From assembly GCA_964580525.1 (NCBI GenBank), contig CAZOKN010000044.1:1-15037 (forward strand): a stretch of 15,037 nt of DNA, in the 5' to 3' direction. This stretch comes from CAZOKN01 sp964580525 (lineage in GTDB: Bacteria > Pseudomonadota > Alphaproteobacteria > Rickettsiales > UBA6187). Below the pieces are notes generated by a model. That model saw only the letters and a list, made by a program, of their open reading frames with translations, was not told the origin of the DNA and ran no database searches. Each line of letters opens with the position of its first letter. Within the stretch, counting starts at the first letter, position 1. Positions 1 to 7,552 of this stretch are shown in pieces. Made by a program: the position numbers and the translations under genes.

Positions 1-653
1 CGGAAAATTGTAGAACTTGTGGCGGTGCTGGCAAGGTGCGTATGCAGCAAGGATTCTTTACGATGGAAAGAACCTGTACTGGGTGTAATGGTCTGGGCAA
101 GGTAATTAAAGATCCTTGTAACAGATGCGGTGGCGAAGGACGCTTGCGTAAAGATAAAAATATATCCGTGAGTATTCCTGAAGGCGTTGAAGATGGAACG
201 AGAATAAGGCTAACTGGTGAAGGCGAAGTTGGTATTCGTGGAGGTGAAGCTGGTGATTTATATATATTCATCACTGTAAAAGAACATGAATTCTTTATTC
301 GTGAAGGAAATGATATTCACTGTAAAGTTCCTATCAAAATGACTACGGCAGTTTTAGGTGGTAGTGTTGAAGTTCCAGTCATAGACGGCACACGTGCCAA
401 AGTTACCGTACCTGATGGTACACAAAATGATGATAAATTTCGCCTAAAAGAAAAAGGCATGTCTGTTATGCGTGCAAATGGTAGACGCGGTGATATGTAT
501 ATTCACGTTAGTGTCGAGATGCCTGTAAAACTGACCAAAAGGCAAAAAGAAATTCTAAAGGAATTTGATGAACTTGATGGGCGTGGCACAAGCCCGAAAG
601 TGGAGAGTTTCCTTAATAAAGTTAAGGGTATTTGGGCAGATTTGAAGGATTAG
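1..653 (+). CDS. dnaJ: Chaperone protein DnaJ (Hsp40), 3' part
   Basis: Co-chaperone that stimulates the DnaK ATPase and delivers unfolded client proteins in the cytoplasm. The window opens inside the zinc-finger region. In the open frame from base 3 there are CxxCxGxG-type repeats reading CRTCGGAG, CTGCNGLG and CNRCGGEG, which are zinc ligands. Between the first two comes the conserved RMQQGFFTMERT stretch. The C-terminal substrate-binding beta domains follow, with SIPEGVEDGTRIRLTGEGE, the AGDLYIFITVKEH strand and LGGSVEVPVIDG, and then a normal C-terminus ending at TAG 651-653. The J domain, the Gly/Phe linker and the first Cys repeat lie upstream of the window. The frame is open through the left edge, so the GTG at 36 is not the start. 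The family assignment is certain. Whether dnaK lies upstream cannot be seen. Confidence 0.97.
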   Translation, partial: ENCRTCGGAGKVRMQQGFFTMERTCTGCNGLGKVIKDPCNRCGGEGRLRKDKNISVSIPEGVEDGTRIRLTGEGEVGIRGGEAGDLYIFITVKEHEFFIREGNDIHCKVPIKMTTAVLGGSVEVPVIDGTRAKVTVPDGTQNDDKFRLKEKGMSVMRANGRRGDMYIHVSVEMPVKLTKRQKEILKEFDELDGRGTSPKVESFLNKVKGIWADLKD

Positions 654-673
654 ACAAAACTTAGGTTAGGTAA

Positions 674-2248
674 GTGACCAAAACAAAAGATATAGAAATA
701 AATCCGGAGTTTGCACGTGCTGTTGATCTCATGGATAATACGGATAAAAGTCTATTTATAACGGGTAAGGCAGGCACAGGAAAATCAACCCTCCTTGACC
801 ATTTTTGTAATCATACAAAGAAAAAACCTGTAGTTCTGGCGCCAACTGGCGTTGCAGCGCTTAATGTTAAAGGCCAAACCATTCATAGTTTTTTTAATTT
901 CTATGTTGATGTGACTCCGGAAAAAATTCAAAATAAAAAAACTAAGCCAAAAAATGTAAAATTATATAGTAAGCTGAAAACTATAATAATTGATGAAATT
1001 TCAATGGTTAGGGCGGATTTGCTTGATTGTATAGATCTATTCTTGCGTATGTATGGTCCTGAGAGCAAAAGGCCTTTTGGTGGTGTGCAGATGATTTTTG
1101 TGGGTGATTTATATCAACTTCCACCTGTTGTATCTGGTGAAGAAAAGGGAATTTTCGAAGGCCATTATTCTACTCCTTATTTTTTCAGTGCTCATATTAT
1201 GAACCACCTTAAGCTTGAAATTATTGAGTTGGAAAAAGTTTATCGCCAAAAAGACGAAGAGTTTGTTAGTTTATTAAATCGTATACGAAATAATTCAGTT
1301 CAAATGTCAGATATTAATAATTTGAATAGCCGCTTTGGTAAGGATATTAAGCCAAAAGAAGGTGAATTTTATATAAACCTTACTACTACCAATAAAAAGG
1401 CTGATGAAATTAATGACTATCATTTGAATACTCTTAAGGGTGAGATGTATAACTCGGAAGCTGAAGTAGACGGACAATTTAGCAAAGAATATTTTCCTAC
1501 ATCAACGGATTTGCAGTTTAAAATTGGTGCGCAAATAATGTTGCTTAATAATGATCAACAAAGGCGCTGGGTTAATGGTAGTATAGGAGTAATTGAATCT
1601 GTGAAAACAGATAGAAACGGTAATGAATATATAAATGTAAGACTTCATGATAGTGATAGGTTGGTGTCTGTTGAGCCTTTTGAGTGGGAAGTTTATCGTT
1701 TTGCATTTGATAATAAACAGATGCAAATAACTTCAGAACCGGTAGGGACATTTACTCAATATCCATTTCGTCTAGCATGGGCGATTACCATACATAAAAG
1801 TCAGGGTAAAACTTTTGAACGAGTAATTATAGATATTGGTAGCGGTACATTCGTTGCAGGGCAGATGTATGTAGCACTTAGCCGTTGTACATCGTTTGAA
1901 GGTATAGTTTTAAAAACTCCTATAAAGGCGCATAATATACATACGGATGTTCGTATTTATAAATTCTTGACGGGATATCAATACAAGAAAGCTGCAGAAG
2001 GATTAAATAATGAGGATAAAATTTCTTTAATTCAAAAAGCTATTAAAGAAAAATTCAATCTTGAAATAGTTTATCTAAAGGCTAATGATACAAAATCTAC
2101 ACGCATTATTACGCCGCTTACTGTTGGTATAGAAGATTATAAGGGTAAAAAATTTCCTGGTATGAGAGCTTTTTGTACGGAAAACAAAGAAGAGAAAATG
2201 TTTCATGTGGGTAGAATTCTAAAAATGAAACAGTTGCAGTATTGTTAG
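674..2248 (+). CDS. Pif1/RecD-like SF1B DNA helicase with C-terminal WYL-like domain
   Basis: Predicted ATP-dependent 5'-3' DNA helicase, 524 residues. The SF1B motifs appear in order: Walker A GKAGTGKST (31-39), motif Ia APTGVAA (56-62), Walker B DEIS (107-110), motif III GDLYQLPP (144-151), a VYRQ motif near 190, then near the C-terminal third AITIHKSQGKTF and GQMYVALSRC (motifs V and VI). This set is typical of the Pif1/Dda group. The last 70 or so residues (about 450-520) carry a VYLKA strand, an R-I-I-T-P-L-T-V element, an MRAFC element and a GRILKM end. These resemble a WYL domain, a regulatory fold thought to bind ligand or nucleic acid. The GTG start at 674 was chosen because the next in-frame ATG leaves only about 11 residues before the P-loop. 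Only a weak AGG (668-670) precedes it, 20 bases after dnaJ. The stop overlaps the convergent hda stop. The cellular role is unknown; repair or fork maintenance is inference. Confidence 0.9.
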   Translation: MTKTKDIEINPEFARAVDLMDNTDKSLFITGKAGTGKSTLLDHFCNHTKKKPVVLAPTGVAALNVKGQTIHSFFNFYVDVTPEKIQNKKTKPKNVKLYSKLKTIIIDEISMVRADLLDCIDLFLRMYGPESKRPFGGVQMIFVGDLYQLPPVVSGEEKGIFEGHYSTPYFFSAHIMNHLKLEIIELEKVYRQKDEEFVSLLNRIRNNSVQMSDINNLNSRFGKDIKPKEGEFYINLTTTNKKADEINDYHLNTLKGEMYNSEAEVDGQFSKEYFPTSTDLQFKIGAQIMLLNNDQQRRWVNGSIGVIESVKTDRNGNEYINVRLHDSDRLVSVEPFEWEVYRFAFDNKQMQITSEPVGTFTQYPFRLAWAITIHKSQGKTFERVIIDIGSGTFVAGQMYVALSRCTSFEGIVLKTPIKAHNIHTDVRIYKFLTGYQYKKAAEGLNNEDKISLIQKAIKEKFNLEIVYLKANDTKSTRIITPLTVGIEDYKGKKFPGMRAFCTENKEEKMFHVGRILKMKQLQYC

Positions 2249-2898
2249 GCCTTTTCCAAAATCGATCTTACAAATGGAATTGTAATATTTTTCTTTTCTT
2301 TTAAAGCCTGTTTATCAAGAACATCAACTATACGGGCGACTTCTTCAAATGAGCGCTGCATCCTGGAAATTATGTAATTTATAACTTCCATGTCGACTTT
2401 GAGTTGGCGGTCGGAAAAATTCTTGGCAAATATTGTCCGTAGCAATGCATTATCTGGATTAGCAACGCCAATGGATTGAACAGCATTTATGCGTGAACGT
2501 AGGTCAGCAAGTCTTATTCCCAGGTTTTGTGGGTTATTTTGTGCTGTCATTAGTAGAAAGCCACTACCTTCCTTCATGTGGTTAAAGAAGTGAAATAGTG
2601 AAGACTCATCGTGAACTTTTTCTATATTTTCAAGAATGTAATTTTTATCATTTTTTAAATTGTTTTTATAAATATCTTCAGCCGATATAGATATGGCTTC
2701 TGATTTTTTTTGCCATATACGACAAAGGTGTGTTTTTCCGCTGGCAGCAGGGCCATATAGAAGCAATATCTTTGAGTCCCAGCGTGGCCATGCGCTTATT
2801 AGCGAGAATGCATGTTTATTGCTTTCGGAAAGAATAAAGTCGAGCTCTTTAAATGCTGACTTATCAAAGCCAAAGTCAAATGTTTCTTGTGATTTCAT
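2245..2898 (-). CDS. hda: DnaA regulatory inactivator Hda (HdaA), AAA+ protein
   Basis: Short DnaA-related AAA+ protein of 217 residues that, in the family, binds the beta sliding clamp and promotes hydrolysis of DnaA-bound ATP to limit re-initiation. Evidence: an N-terminal clamp-binding-like QETFDF (4-9), Walker A GPAASGKT (49-56), a DESSLFHFFN helix (97-106), a DLRSRI box (132-137) holding the likely arginine finger, and a sensor-2-like helix near 180-195. The DnaA DNA-binding domain is absent, as expected for Hda. The Walker B site is unusual: LENIEK (89-94) stands where aspartates are normal. The frame is open 57 codons further upstream, but that part overlaps the permease gene and has no family resemblance. 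The ATG at 2898 places the clamp motif at the N-terminus and lies 5 bases after the permease stop, so translational coupling is likely. The 3' end overlaps the helicase stop by 4 bases. Confidence 0.9.
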   Translation of the reverse strand: MKSQETFDFGFDKSAFKELDFILSESNKHAFSLISAWPRWDSKILLLYGPAASGKTHLCRIWQKKSEAISISAEDIYKNNLKNDKNYILENIEKVHDESSLFHFFNHMKEGSGFLLMTAQNNPQNLGIRLADLRSRINAVQSIGVANPDNALLRTIFAKNFSDRQLKVDMEVINYIISRMQRSFEEVARIVDVLDKQALKEKKNITIPFVRSILEKA

Positions 2899-2903
2899 AT
2901 TAG

Positions 2904-3977
2904 CTATTTCTTTAACTTCTTTTTTACCTCTCCATACATAGAGCTTTTTAAATATTCGCCAAGTAAAAATCTTGTTAATACACCTATTATAGCAGTTATG
3001 GGCACAGCAACTAAAACTCCGGTAAAGCCAAAAATAGCACCTCCTGCTAATAATCCAAATATTATCCATACAGGGTGCAGGCCGATTTTGTTACCAACGA
3101 TACTGGGGGTTAAAAATGCCCCATCTATAATTTGTGCGAGTATGAACACTGATGCAACAAGCAAAATATGGAAAATATCGCCAAACTGATAAAAAGCTAC
3201 TATTGCACTTATAACAAAGCCGAACAGCAGTCCAACATAAGGAACGAATGAAAGTATACCTGTTGTTATTCCTATGAAAAATGAAAAATTAAGACCAATA
3301 AGCGTAAGTCCTATGGAATAAAATGTAGCGAGGAATAGAGCCACCTGCGTTTGTCCTCGGATGTATCCGGATAAGGTTATATCTATTTCTTTCATCTGTT
3401 CGCGTACAGTTTTTCTATATCTATGAGGAATTAGAGTATCAACTTTTTTTACGAGAATTGGCCAATCTTTCAGGAAATAAAAAGTAACGATTGGTGTGAT
3501 AAAAATAAGCGAAAGTAAATTAACTATAGCTAAGCCAGAATTAAGAATATTTTGTACTATTTTTTCTAGAAAATCAAAAATATAGAGCGATGCTCCGCTT
3601 ATAGCATCATGGGCTTTTTGCATAGCATCAGGATCAATTTTATTAAGCAGATCGGCGATTGAAGGGATAACTTTGATATTAACTATTTTTAAATATTCAG
3701 GAATGTGGTTAGTTATCTCAACGAATTGATCATACAATAAAGGCAGTGCCAATACGGAAGCTAGAGATACGATAAAAAAGAAAGTCGTTGTAATTATAAT
3801 GACGGCAATAGTGCGGGAAGAGCAGAATTTTTCAAGCTTGTTTGTTGCGGGATCAAGAAAATAAGCTACTATCATAGAAACAACAAAAGGCAGTAATATT
3901 TTACTTACAAGAGAAAAGAAAAATCCTATCAATGTAATGGCCAGAATTGTTAGTAAAATTTTATCTTTGGATTTCAT
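2904..3977 (-). CDS. AI-2E family transporter (PerM/YhhT-like integral membrane protein)
   Basis: Inner-membrane protein of 357 residues, PF01594 family. The membrane segments seen are: a pair at about 8-40, one at 56-82, a central one at 145-168, then a closely packed set at 210-340. Between 83 and 140 lies a predicted non-membrane region. The family signature sits near the C-terminus: FLTPSIVGNKIGLHPVWI (288-305) followed by GGAIFGFTGVLVAVP (312-326); a PYVG element is at 246-249. A GTG at 3983 is possible, but the ATG at 3977 has a good AAGGTG ribosome site (3989-3984). The coding region overlaps the end of the DUF2066 gene by 17 bases. Substrates vary or are unknown in this family (AI-2 export or ion antiport have been reported for relatives), so the transported species is not predicted. 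Position just before hda is a common alphaproteobacterial arrangement. Confidence 0.9.
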   Translation of the reverse strand: MKSKDKILLTILAITLIGFFFSLVSKILLPFVVSMIVAYFLDPATNKLEKFCSSRTIAVIIITTTFFFIVSLASVLALPLLYDQFVEITNHIPEYLKIVNIKVIPSIADLLNKIDPDAMQKAHDAISGASLYIFDFLEKIVQNILNSGLAIVNLLSLIFITPIVTFYFLKDWPILVKKVDTLIPHRYRKTVREQMKEIDITLSGYIRGQTQVALFLATFYSIGLTLIGLNFSFFIGITTGILSFVPYVGLLFGFVISAIVAFYQFGDIFHILLVASVFILAQIIDGAFLTPSIVGNKIGLHPVWIIFGLLAGGAIFGFTGVLVAVPITAIIGVLTRFLLGEYLKSSMYGEVKKKLKK

Positions 3978-5097
3978 TTTCACCTTGCTGTTCTAGAGGT
4001 TGAGGTGTTGCAGTAGTAGAGCTTGTAACTAAAATATGGCTTTCATTGTGAGTTTCGATTGCTAATCCATTTTCACTAAGATGCGATTTCAACTCCTCTA
4101 TACTGCCACTGTAATAAATATCAAGAGAAGCAGAAGATACGGTAATTTGTTTTTGATCTATTTTGCTAATGAAAGAAATAGTACGTAATTTTTTTGATAA
4201 TGCGCTCCATTCCTGTAATCCTGAGAATGGTACTATTAGGGATATTTTTGACAATTCGATAGGAGCAGAAGTTTCCTTTTTATTTCGTAGTGATGTGGCA
4301 GTTTCAGAAACAATCTTTTTCAGAAAAATATCCGAAAGCTCGGCAGAGTCAAAATTTTCTATAAGTGCATCATCGTCTGTATAAGGGAAAATTTGTTTTG
4401 TTGAAATTTCTATATGTTTATTTGCAGATTCAAATTTTGCTTCAATTAATAGGATTTTATAAGCACGATATTTTTCTAATAAAAGTTTTAATTTTTGTTC
4501 ATTATTGACTGTTAAAGGATATTCATTGGAAAAATCCATGTATGAAATATCTTCATTGTCACCACGTGCTATAATAAAATTTTCAGAGCCATCAGAATCT
4601 TTTATGTAACTAATCCAGGCAGCGTTCCAAGGGCTTGTCGATAGGGATATATTTTGTGCGCCATTTTGGTAAAGAATTGGAAGTAATAAAATAGATTTGG
4701 TGTTATTATTTGCCGCAAAAGAGATGCCGTTATTCTGTAAGAATCTTGTGAATATTGATTGATTAAATGAAATATCTAAAATCGCACTATAGCTTGTTCT
4801 AGATATTCTTTCCTGTTTTATTTCAAATGCTTGCACCATATCTGAAAGTTCATTATCTGATATTTTGGGCAAAGCATTAGGATTAGTTTGGGATGATAAT
4901 TTTAAGATTATTTTCTTAAAAGCTTCCTTCTCTCCTGATAAAACAGCCGCCTCCTTTGCTTCTTTGGCGCTTTTTCCTTGGCTGTTTATGGAGATGTTTT
5001 TTTCCGTAAAAATATCAGAAGCATTGGCTGTATTGGCCAAAAACAGAAATAAAAGTATTATTTTTATAACGTTTTTTAGGCTTGTCATGTTTATCAT
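3961..5097 (-). CDS. DUF2066 domain-containing secreted protein
   Basis: Protein of 378 residues with no known biochemical function. The N-terminus is a clear Sec signal peptide: K8 and K12 flank the start of a hydrophobic run IIKLL-type core (about 11-20), followed by ANTANA and a likely cleavage after A26 (ANA|S). There is no lipobox cysteine, so a soluble periplasmic protein is expected. The region after the signal, with AKEAKEAAVLSGEKEAFKK and then KLSSQ, matches the start of DUF2066, in which a repeated Ala/Glu helix precedes a beta-rich domain. The rest is low in recognisable motifs, ending in a Gln/Glu-rich tail. ATGs at 5097 and 5088 are both possible and neither has a strong ribosome site; the second gives the more usual signal-peptide N-region. 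It is first gene of the run leading to the permease and hda, and is divergent from purM. Confidence 0.8.
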   Translation of the reverse strand: MINMTSLKNVIKIILLFLFLANTANASDIFTEKNISINSQGKSAKEAKEAAVLSGEKEAFKKIILKLSSQTNPNALPKISDNELSDMVQAFEIKQERISRTSYSAILDISFNQSIFTRFLQNNGISFAANNNTKSILLLPILYQNGAQNISLSTSPWNAAWISYIKDSDGSENFIIARGDNEDISYMDFSNEYPLTVNNEQKLKLLLEKYRAYKILLIEAKFESANKHIEISTKQIFPYTDDDALIENFDSAELSDIFLKKIVSETATSLRNKKETSAPIELSKISLIVPFSGLQEWSALSKKLRTISFISKIDQKQITVSSASLDIYYSGSIEELKSHLSENGLAIETHNESHILVTSSTTATPQPLEQQGENEIQR

Positions 5098-5193
5098 TGT
5101 AAAATCATTGCTACTAAGCTATTAAGTTACACGAAAATTTGTGCATTTCCAACATAATAATAAAACCTTTGGAAGCCGCGTTTGGGAGCAATT
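5098..5193. promoter_or_regulatory. Divergent intergenic region between the DUF2066-permease-hda run and purMN
   Basis: These 96 bases separate two head-to-head transcription units, so promoters for both are expected here. On the plus strand CATAAT (5153-5158) matches a -10 box at 5 of 6 positions, but no good -35 box stands 16-18 bases upstream of it; TTACAC (5127-5132) is 20 bases away. The purM ribosome site GGGAG (5184-5188) is clear. No PurR-type operator or riboswitch fold was recognised. Promoter location is inference. Confidence 0.35.
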
Positions 5194-6252
5194 ATGGGTA
5201 ACTCTTCTTATAAAGATGCTGGTGTTGATATTGACGCTGGAAATGAATTAGTAAATCGTATTAAGCCCTTGGCAAAATCTACTTCACGAATTGGAGCGGA
5301 TGTTGAGCTTGGTGGGTTTGGTGGTCTTTTTGATCTGGCTGCCTGCAAATATAAAGATCCTGTATTGGTTGCGGCTAATGATGGTGTTGGCACAAAACTT
5401 AAAATAGCTTTTGAAGCAAATAAGCATGATACGATTGGTATTGATTTAGTTGCGATGTGCGTAAATGATCTTGTTGTGCAAGGTGCTGAGCCTTTGTTTT
5501 TCCTTGATTATTTTGCAACAGGCGGACTTGATAACGATGTTGCTTATCAGGTGATTAAGGGTATTGCAGATGGTTGTAAACAGGCTGGAGCTGCGCTTAT
5601 TGGGGGTGAAACTGCGGAAATGCCTGGCATGTATCAGAAGGGGCATTATGATTTGGCAGGATTTGCTGTTGGTGCTGTAGAAAGAGAAAAAATTCTGCCG
5701 CGTATGGATGATGTAAAAGCTGGTGATGCTATAATTGGTATTGCGTCTAGTGGTGTGCATTCAAACGGATTCTCACTTGTGCGTCACTTGATGACAAAAA
5801 ATAATTTAGAATATGGCCAGAAAGCGCCTTTTGATAAGTCTAAAACTTTAGGAGAGGCATTGCTTACTCCAACTCGCATTTATGTGAAGTCATGTCTTGA
5901 AGCTATAAAAGGCGGTAAAGTTAAGGCCATGGCACATATCACAGGTGGTGGTTTTACTGATAATATCCCACGCGTGTTGCCAGACAATGTTGCGGCTGAA
6001 ATAGTTTGTGGTTCTTGGGATTTTCTCCCAGTGTTTAAATGGCTTGCTGAAATTGGCAATATTGAGAAGCATGAAATTTTGCGGACATTTAATTGTGGCG
6101 TTGGTATGGTTATGGTTGTTAGCCCTGCTGATGTTAAGGATGTTACAAAAATTTTAGAAAGCAAAGGCGAAAAGGTTTTTGATATAGGTAAGATTATACC
6201 TAGGAAAAAAAATGAAGTTGAATTTGTTAATATAGAAAAGCTCTATGCGTAA
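5194..6252 (+). CDS. purM: Phosphoribosylformylglycinamidine cyclo-ligase (AIR synthetase)
   Basis: Fifth step of de novo purine synthesis: ATP-dependent ring closure of FGAM to 5-aminoimidazole ribotide in the cytoplasm. 352 residues, normal for the family. The conserved blocks appear in order: YKDAGVDIDAGNELV (6-20), GGFGGLFDL (40-48), ANDGVGTKLKIA (61-72), GIDLVAMCVNDL (82-93) with the metal/ATP-site Asp-Asn pair, GAEPLFFLDYFATG (97-110), GGETAEMPGMY (137-147) and SSGVHSNGFS (185-194), with MAHITGGGF and FNCGVGM in the C-terminal half. A TTG at 5182 is in frame, but the ATG at 5194 follows GGGAG by 5 bases and is preferred. The 3' end overlaps purN by 8 bases, so the two are cotranscribed and probably translationally coupled. 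Confidence 0.97.
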   Translation: MGNSSYKDAGVDIDAGNELVNRIKPLAKSTSRIGADVELGGFGGLFDLAACKYKDPVLVAANDGVGTKLKIAFEANKHDTIGIDLVAMCVNDLVVQGAEPLFFLDYFATGGLDNDVAYQVIKGIADGCKQAGAALIGGETAEMPGMYQKGHYDLAGFAVGAVEREKILPRMDDVKAGDAIIGIASSGVHSNGFSLVRHLMTKNNLEYGQKAPFDKSKTLGEALLTPTRIYVKSCLEAIKGGKVKAMAHITGGGFTDNIPRVLPDNVAAEIVCGSWDFLPVFKWLAEIGNIEKHEILRTFNCGVGMVMVVSPADVKDVTKILESKGEKVFDIGKIIPRKKNEVEFVNIEKLYA

Positions 6253-6856
6253 ACTCAAAGTAGCAGTTCTGGTTTCTGGTGGTGGTACTAATCTGCAGGC
6301 TCTTATTGATGCATGTAAGGATAAGAAGTATCCGGCTGAAATTGTTCTTGTACTTTCCAATAAAGAAAATGCTTATGCTCTTGAGCGTGCTAAAAAAGCA
6401 AAAATACCAACTAAAGTTATAAATCATAAAGAGTTTGAAACACGAGCGGCTTTTGATAAAGCTATGGATACAGCAATCTGCAAAAGTGGTGCGGAGTTTG
6501 TATGTATGGCTGGTTTCATGCGATTGCTTTCCGAATGGTTTGTAGAAAAGTGGTATAATAAACTAATCAATATTCATCCATCATTATTGCCTTCTTTCAA
6601 AGGGATCAACGCGCAGAAACAAGCTTTGGAGTTTGGTGCTAGGATTACTGGATGTACAGTACATTTTGTGCGTGAGGAAATGGATGCTGGACCAATTATT
6701 GTGCAAGAATCTGTGAAAATTTTACCAAAGGATACTGTTGAAAGCTTAACCGAAAGATTATTAGAAAAAGAACATAAGAGTTATGTTCAGGCTCTAAAAT
6801 TAGTGGCATCGGGGAAGATCGAGATTAGGGGTGATGTGGCAGTTATAAGGAAATAA
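6245..6856 (+). CDS. purN: Phosphoribosylglycinamide formyltransferase (GAR transformylase)
   Basis: Third step of de novo purine synthesis: transfers a formyl group from 10-formyltetrahydrofolate to GAR. 203 residues, close to the usual 190-215. The N-terminal phosphate-binding loop SGGGTN (11-16) is present. The catalytic triad is complete: N109 and H111 in INIHPSLLPSFKG (108-120) and D147 in EEMDAGP (144-150). The conserved CTVHFV (137-142) supplies a further active-site histidine. The ATG at 6245 lies inside the last codons of purM in another frame. The purM-purN order and overlap are common in alphaproteobacteria. Nothing is missing, so the enzyme should be active. Confidence 0.97.
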   Translation: MRKLKVAVLVSGGGTNLQALIDACKDKKYPAEIVLVLSNKENAYALERAKKAKIPTKVINHKEFETRAAFDKAMDTAICKSGAEFVCMAGFMRLLSEWFVEKWYNKLINIHPSLLPSFKGINAQKQALEFGARITGCTVHFVREEMDAGPIIVQESVKILPKDTVESLTERLLEKEHKSYVQALKLVASGKIEIRGDVAVIRK

Positions 6857-6894
6857 CGCTATGTTGTTTTAATGTTTTTAAGTGAAGGTAAAAA

Positions 6895-7431
6895 ATGTCA
6901 AATTATATAGAACGTAGTTTAGAACAAGGTTTATTTGCTAGTCGTTGGTTTATGGCTCCTTTTTATGTTGGCCTTGTGCTGGCATTGATTGTTTTGCTTT
7001 TTAGTTTCATGCAGGAATTAATACATTTTGTTACCAGCATACCAAATATTACGCAGAATCAGGCAGTGCTTGGAGTGTTGTCATTAATAGATCTTTCACT
7101 TGCTGGAAATCTTCTTCTAATTGTTATTTTTTCTGGTTATGAAAACTTTGTTTCTAAAATGGATTTTAGTGACCATAAAGATCAGCCTGAATGGCATGGC
7201 TCAGTTGATTTTTCTACTTTGAAACTAAAGCTTATTGCATCAATCGTTGCTATTTCAGGTATCCATCTTTTGAAAGTCTTTATGGATGTAGATAAAGTAT
7301 CAGAAAATCAAATTAAGTGGATGGTTATAATTCATTTGGTGTTTGTTGTTTCTGGGATATTGCTGGCTCTTATGGACAGAATTGCAGCAAGTACCAAGTC
7401 TATGAAAAAGACTGGTTCCGGCAAAGCTTAG
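6895..7431 (+). CDS. YqhA family (UPF0114) inner-membrane protein
   Basis: 178-residue integral membrane protein of the YqhA/UPF0114 family; no biochemical role is established. The N-terminus has the family's conserved pattern: IERSLEQGLFASRWFMAP (5-22), with the basic/aromatic pair before the first membrane segment. Four membrane segments are predicted at about 20-40, 57-80, 111-130 and 142-161, with LIDLSLAGNLLLIVIFSGYE (64-83) as the most conserved block. The tail is basic (KSMKKTGSGK). The ATG at 6895 has a GAAGG ribosome site (6884-6888) at 6 bases. It starts 38 bases after purN on the same strand, so it may be part of the pur transcript, though no functional link to purine synthesis is known. 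The palindrome at 7440-7528 follows its stop. Confidence 0.88.
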   Translation: MSNYIERSLEQGLFASRWFMAPFYVGLVLALIVLLFSFMQELIHFVTSIPNITQNQAVLGVLSLIDLSLAGNLLLIVIFSGYENFVSKMDFSDHKDQPEWHGSVDFSTLKLKLIASIVAISGIHLLKVFMDVDKVSENQIKWMVIIHLVFVVSGILLALMDRIAASTKSMKKTGSGKA

Positions 7432-7439
7432 ACTTTTAA

Positions 7440-7528
7440 TTTTGTACGTTGTTGTTCTGCGGTCTCATAAAATTCACGTAGGAAAAACTACGCTAAAATT
7501 TTAGTCGCCTTGAACGCCTAGTACAAAA
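7440..7528. repeat. Long imperfect palindrome between convergent genes
   Basis: The outer arms are perfect: TTTTGTAC (7440-7447) and GTACAAAA (7521-7528). Inside, GTTC (7454-7457) pairs with GAAC (7512-7515), GCG (7459-7461) with CGC (7506-7508), TAAAATT (7468-7474) with AATTTTA (7497-7503), and CGTAG (7477-7481) with CTACG (7488-7492) around a GAAAAA loop. The whole can fold as one long interrupted hairpin on either strand. It fills most of the 121-base gap between yqhA and icd. No T-run follows either arm, so it is not a textbook intrinsic terminator. It could be a dispersed palindromic element or a bidirectional 3'-end structure. Confidence 0.7.
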
Positions 7529-7552
7529 ATAAAGGGAAATACTGTAGATAGA

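Noticed and set aside
2899..3069. 57-codon upstream extension of the hda reading frame
   Set aside because: It lies wholly within the permease gene in another frame, is rich in Cys, Trp and Arg unlike Hda, and the clamp-binding motif would no longer be N-terminal.
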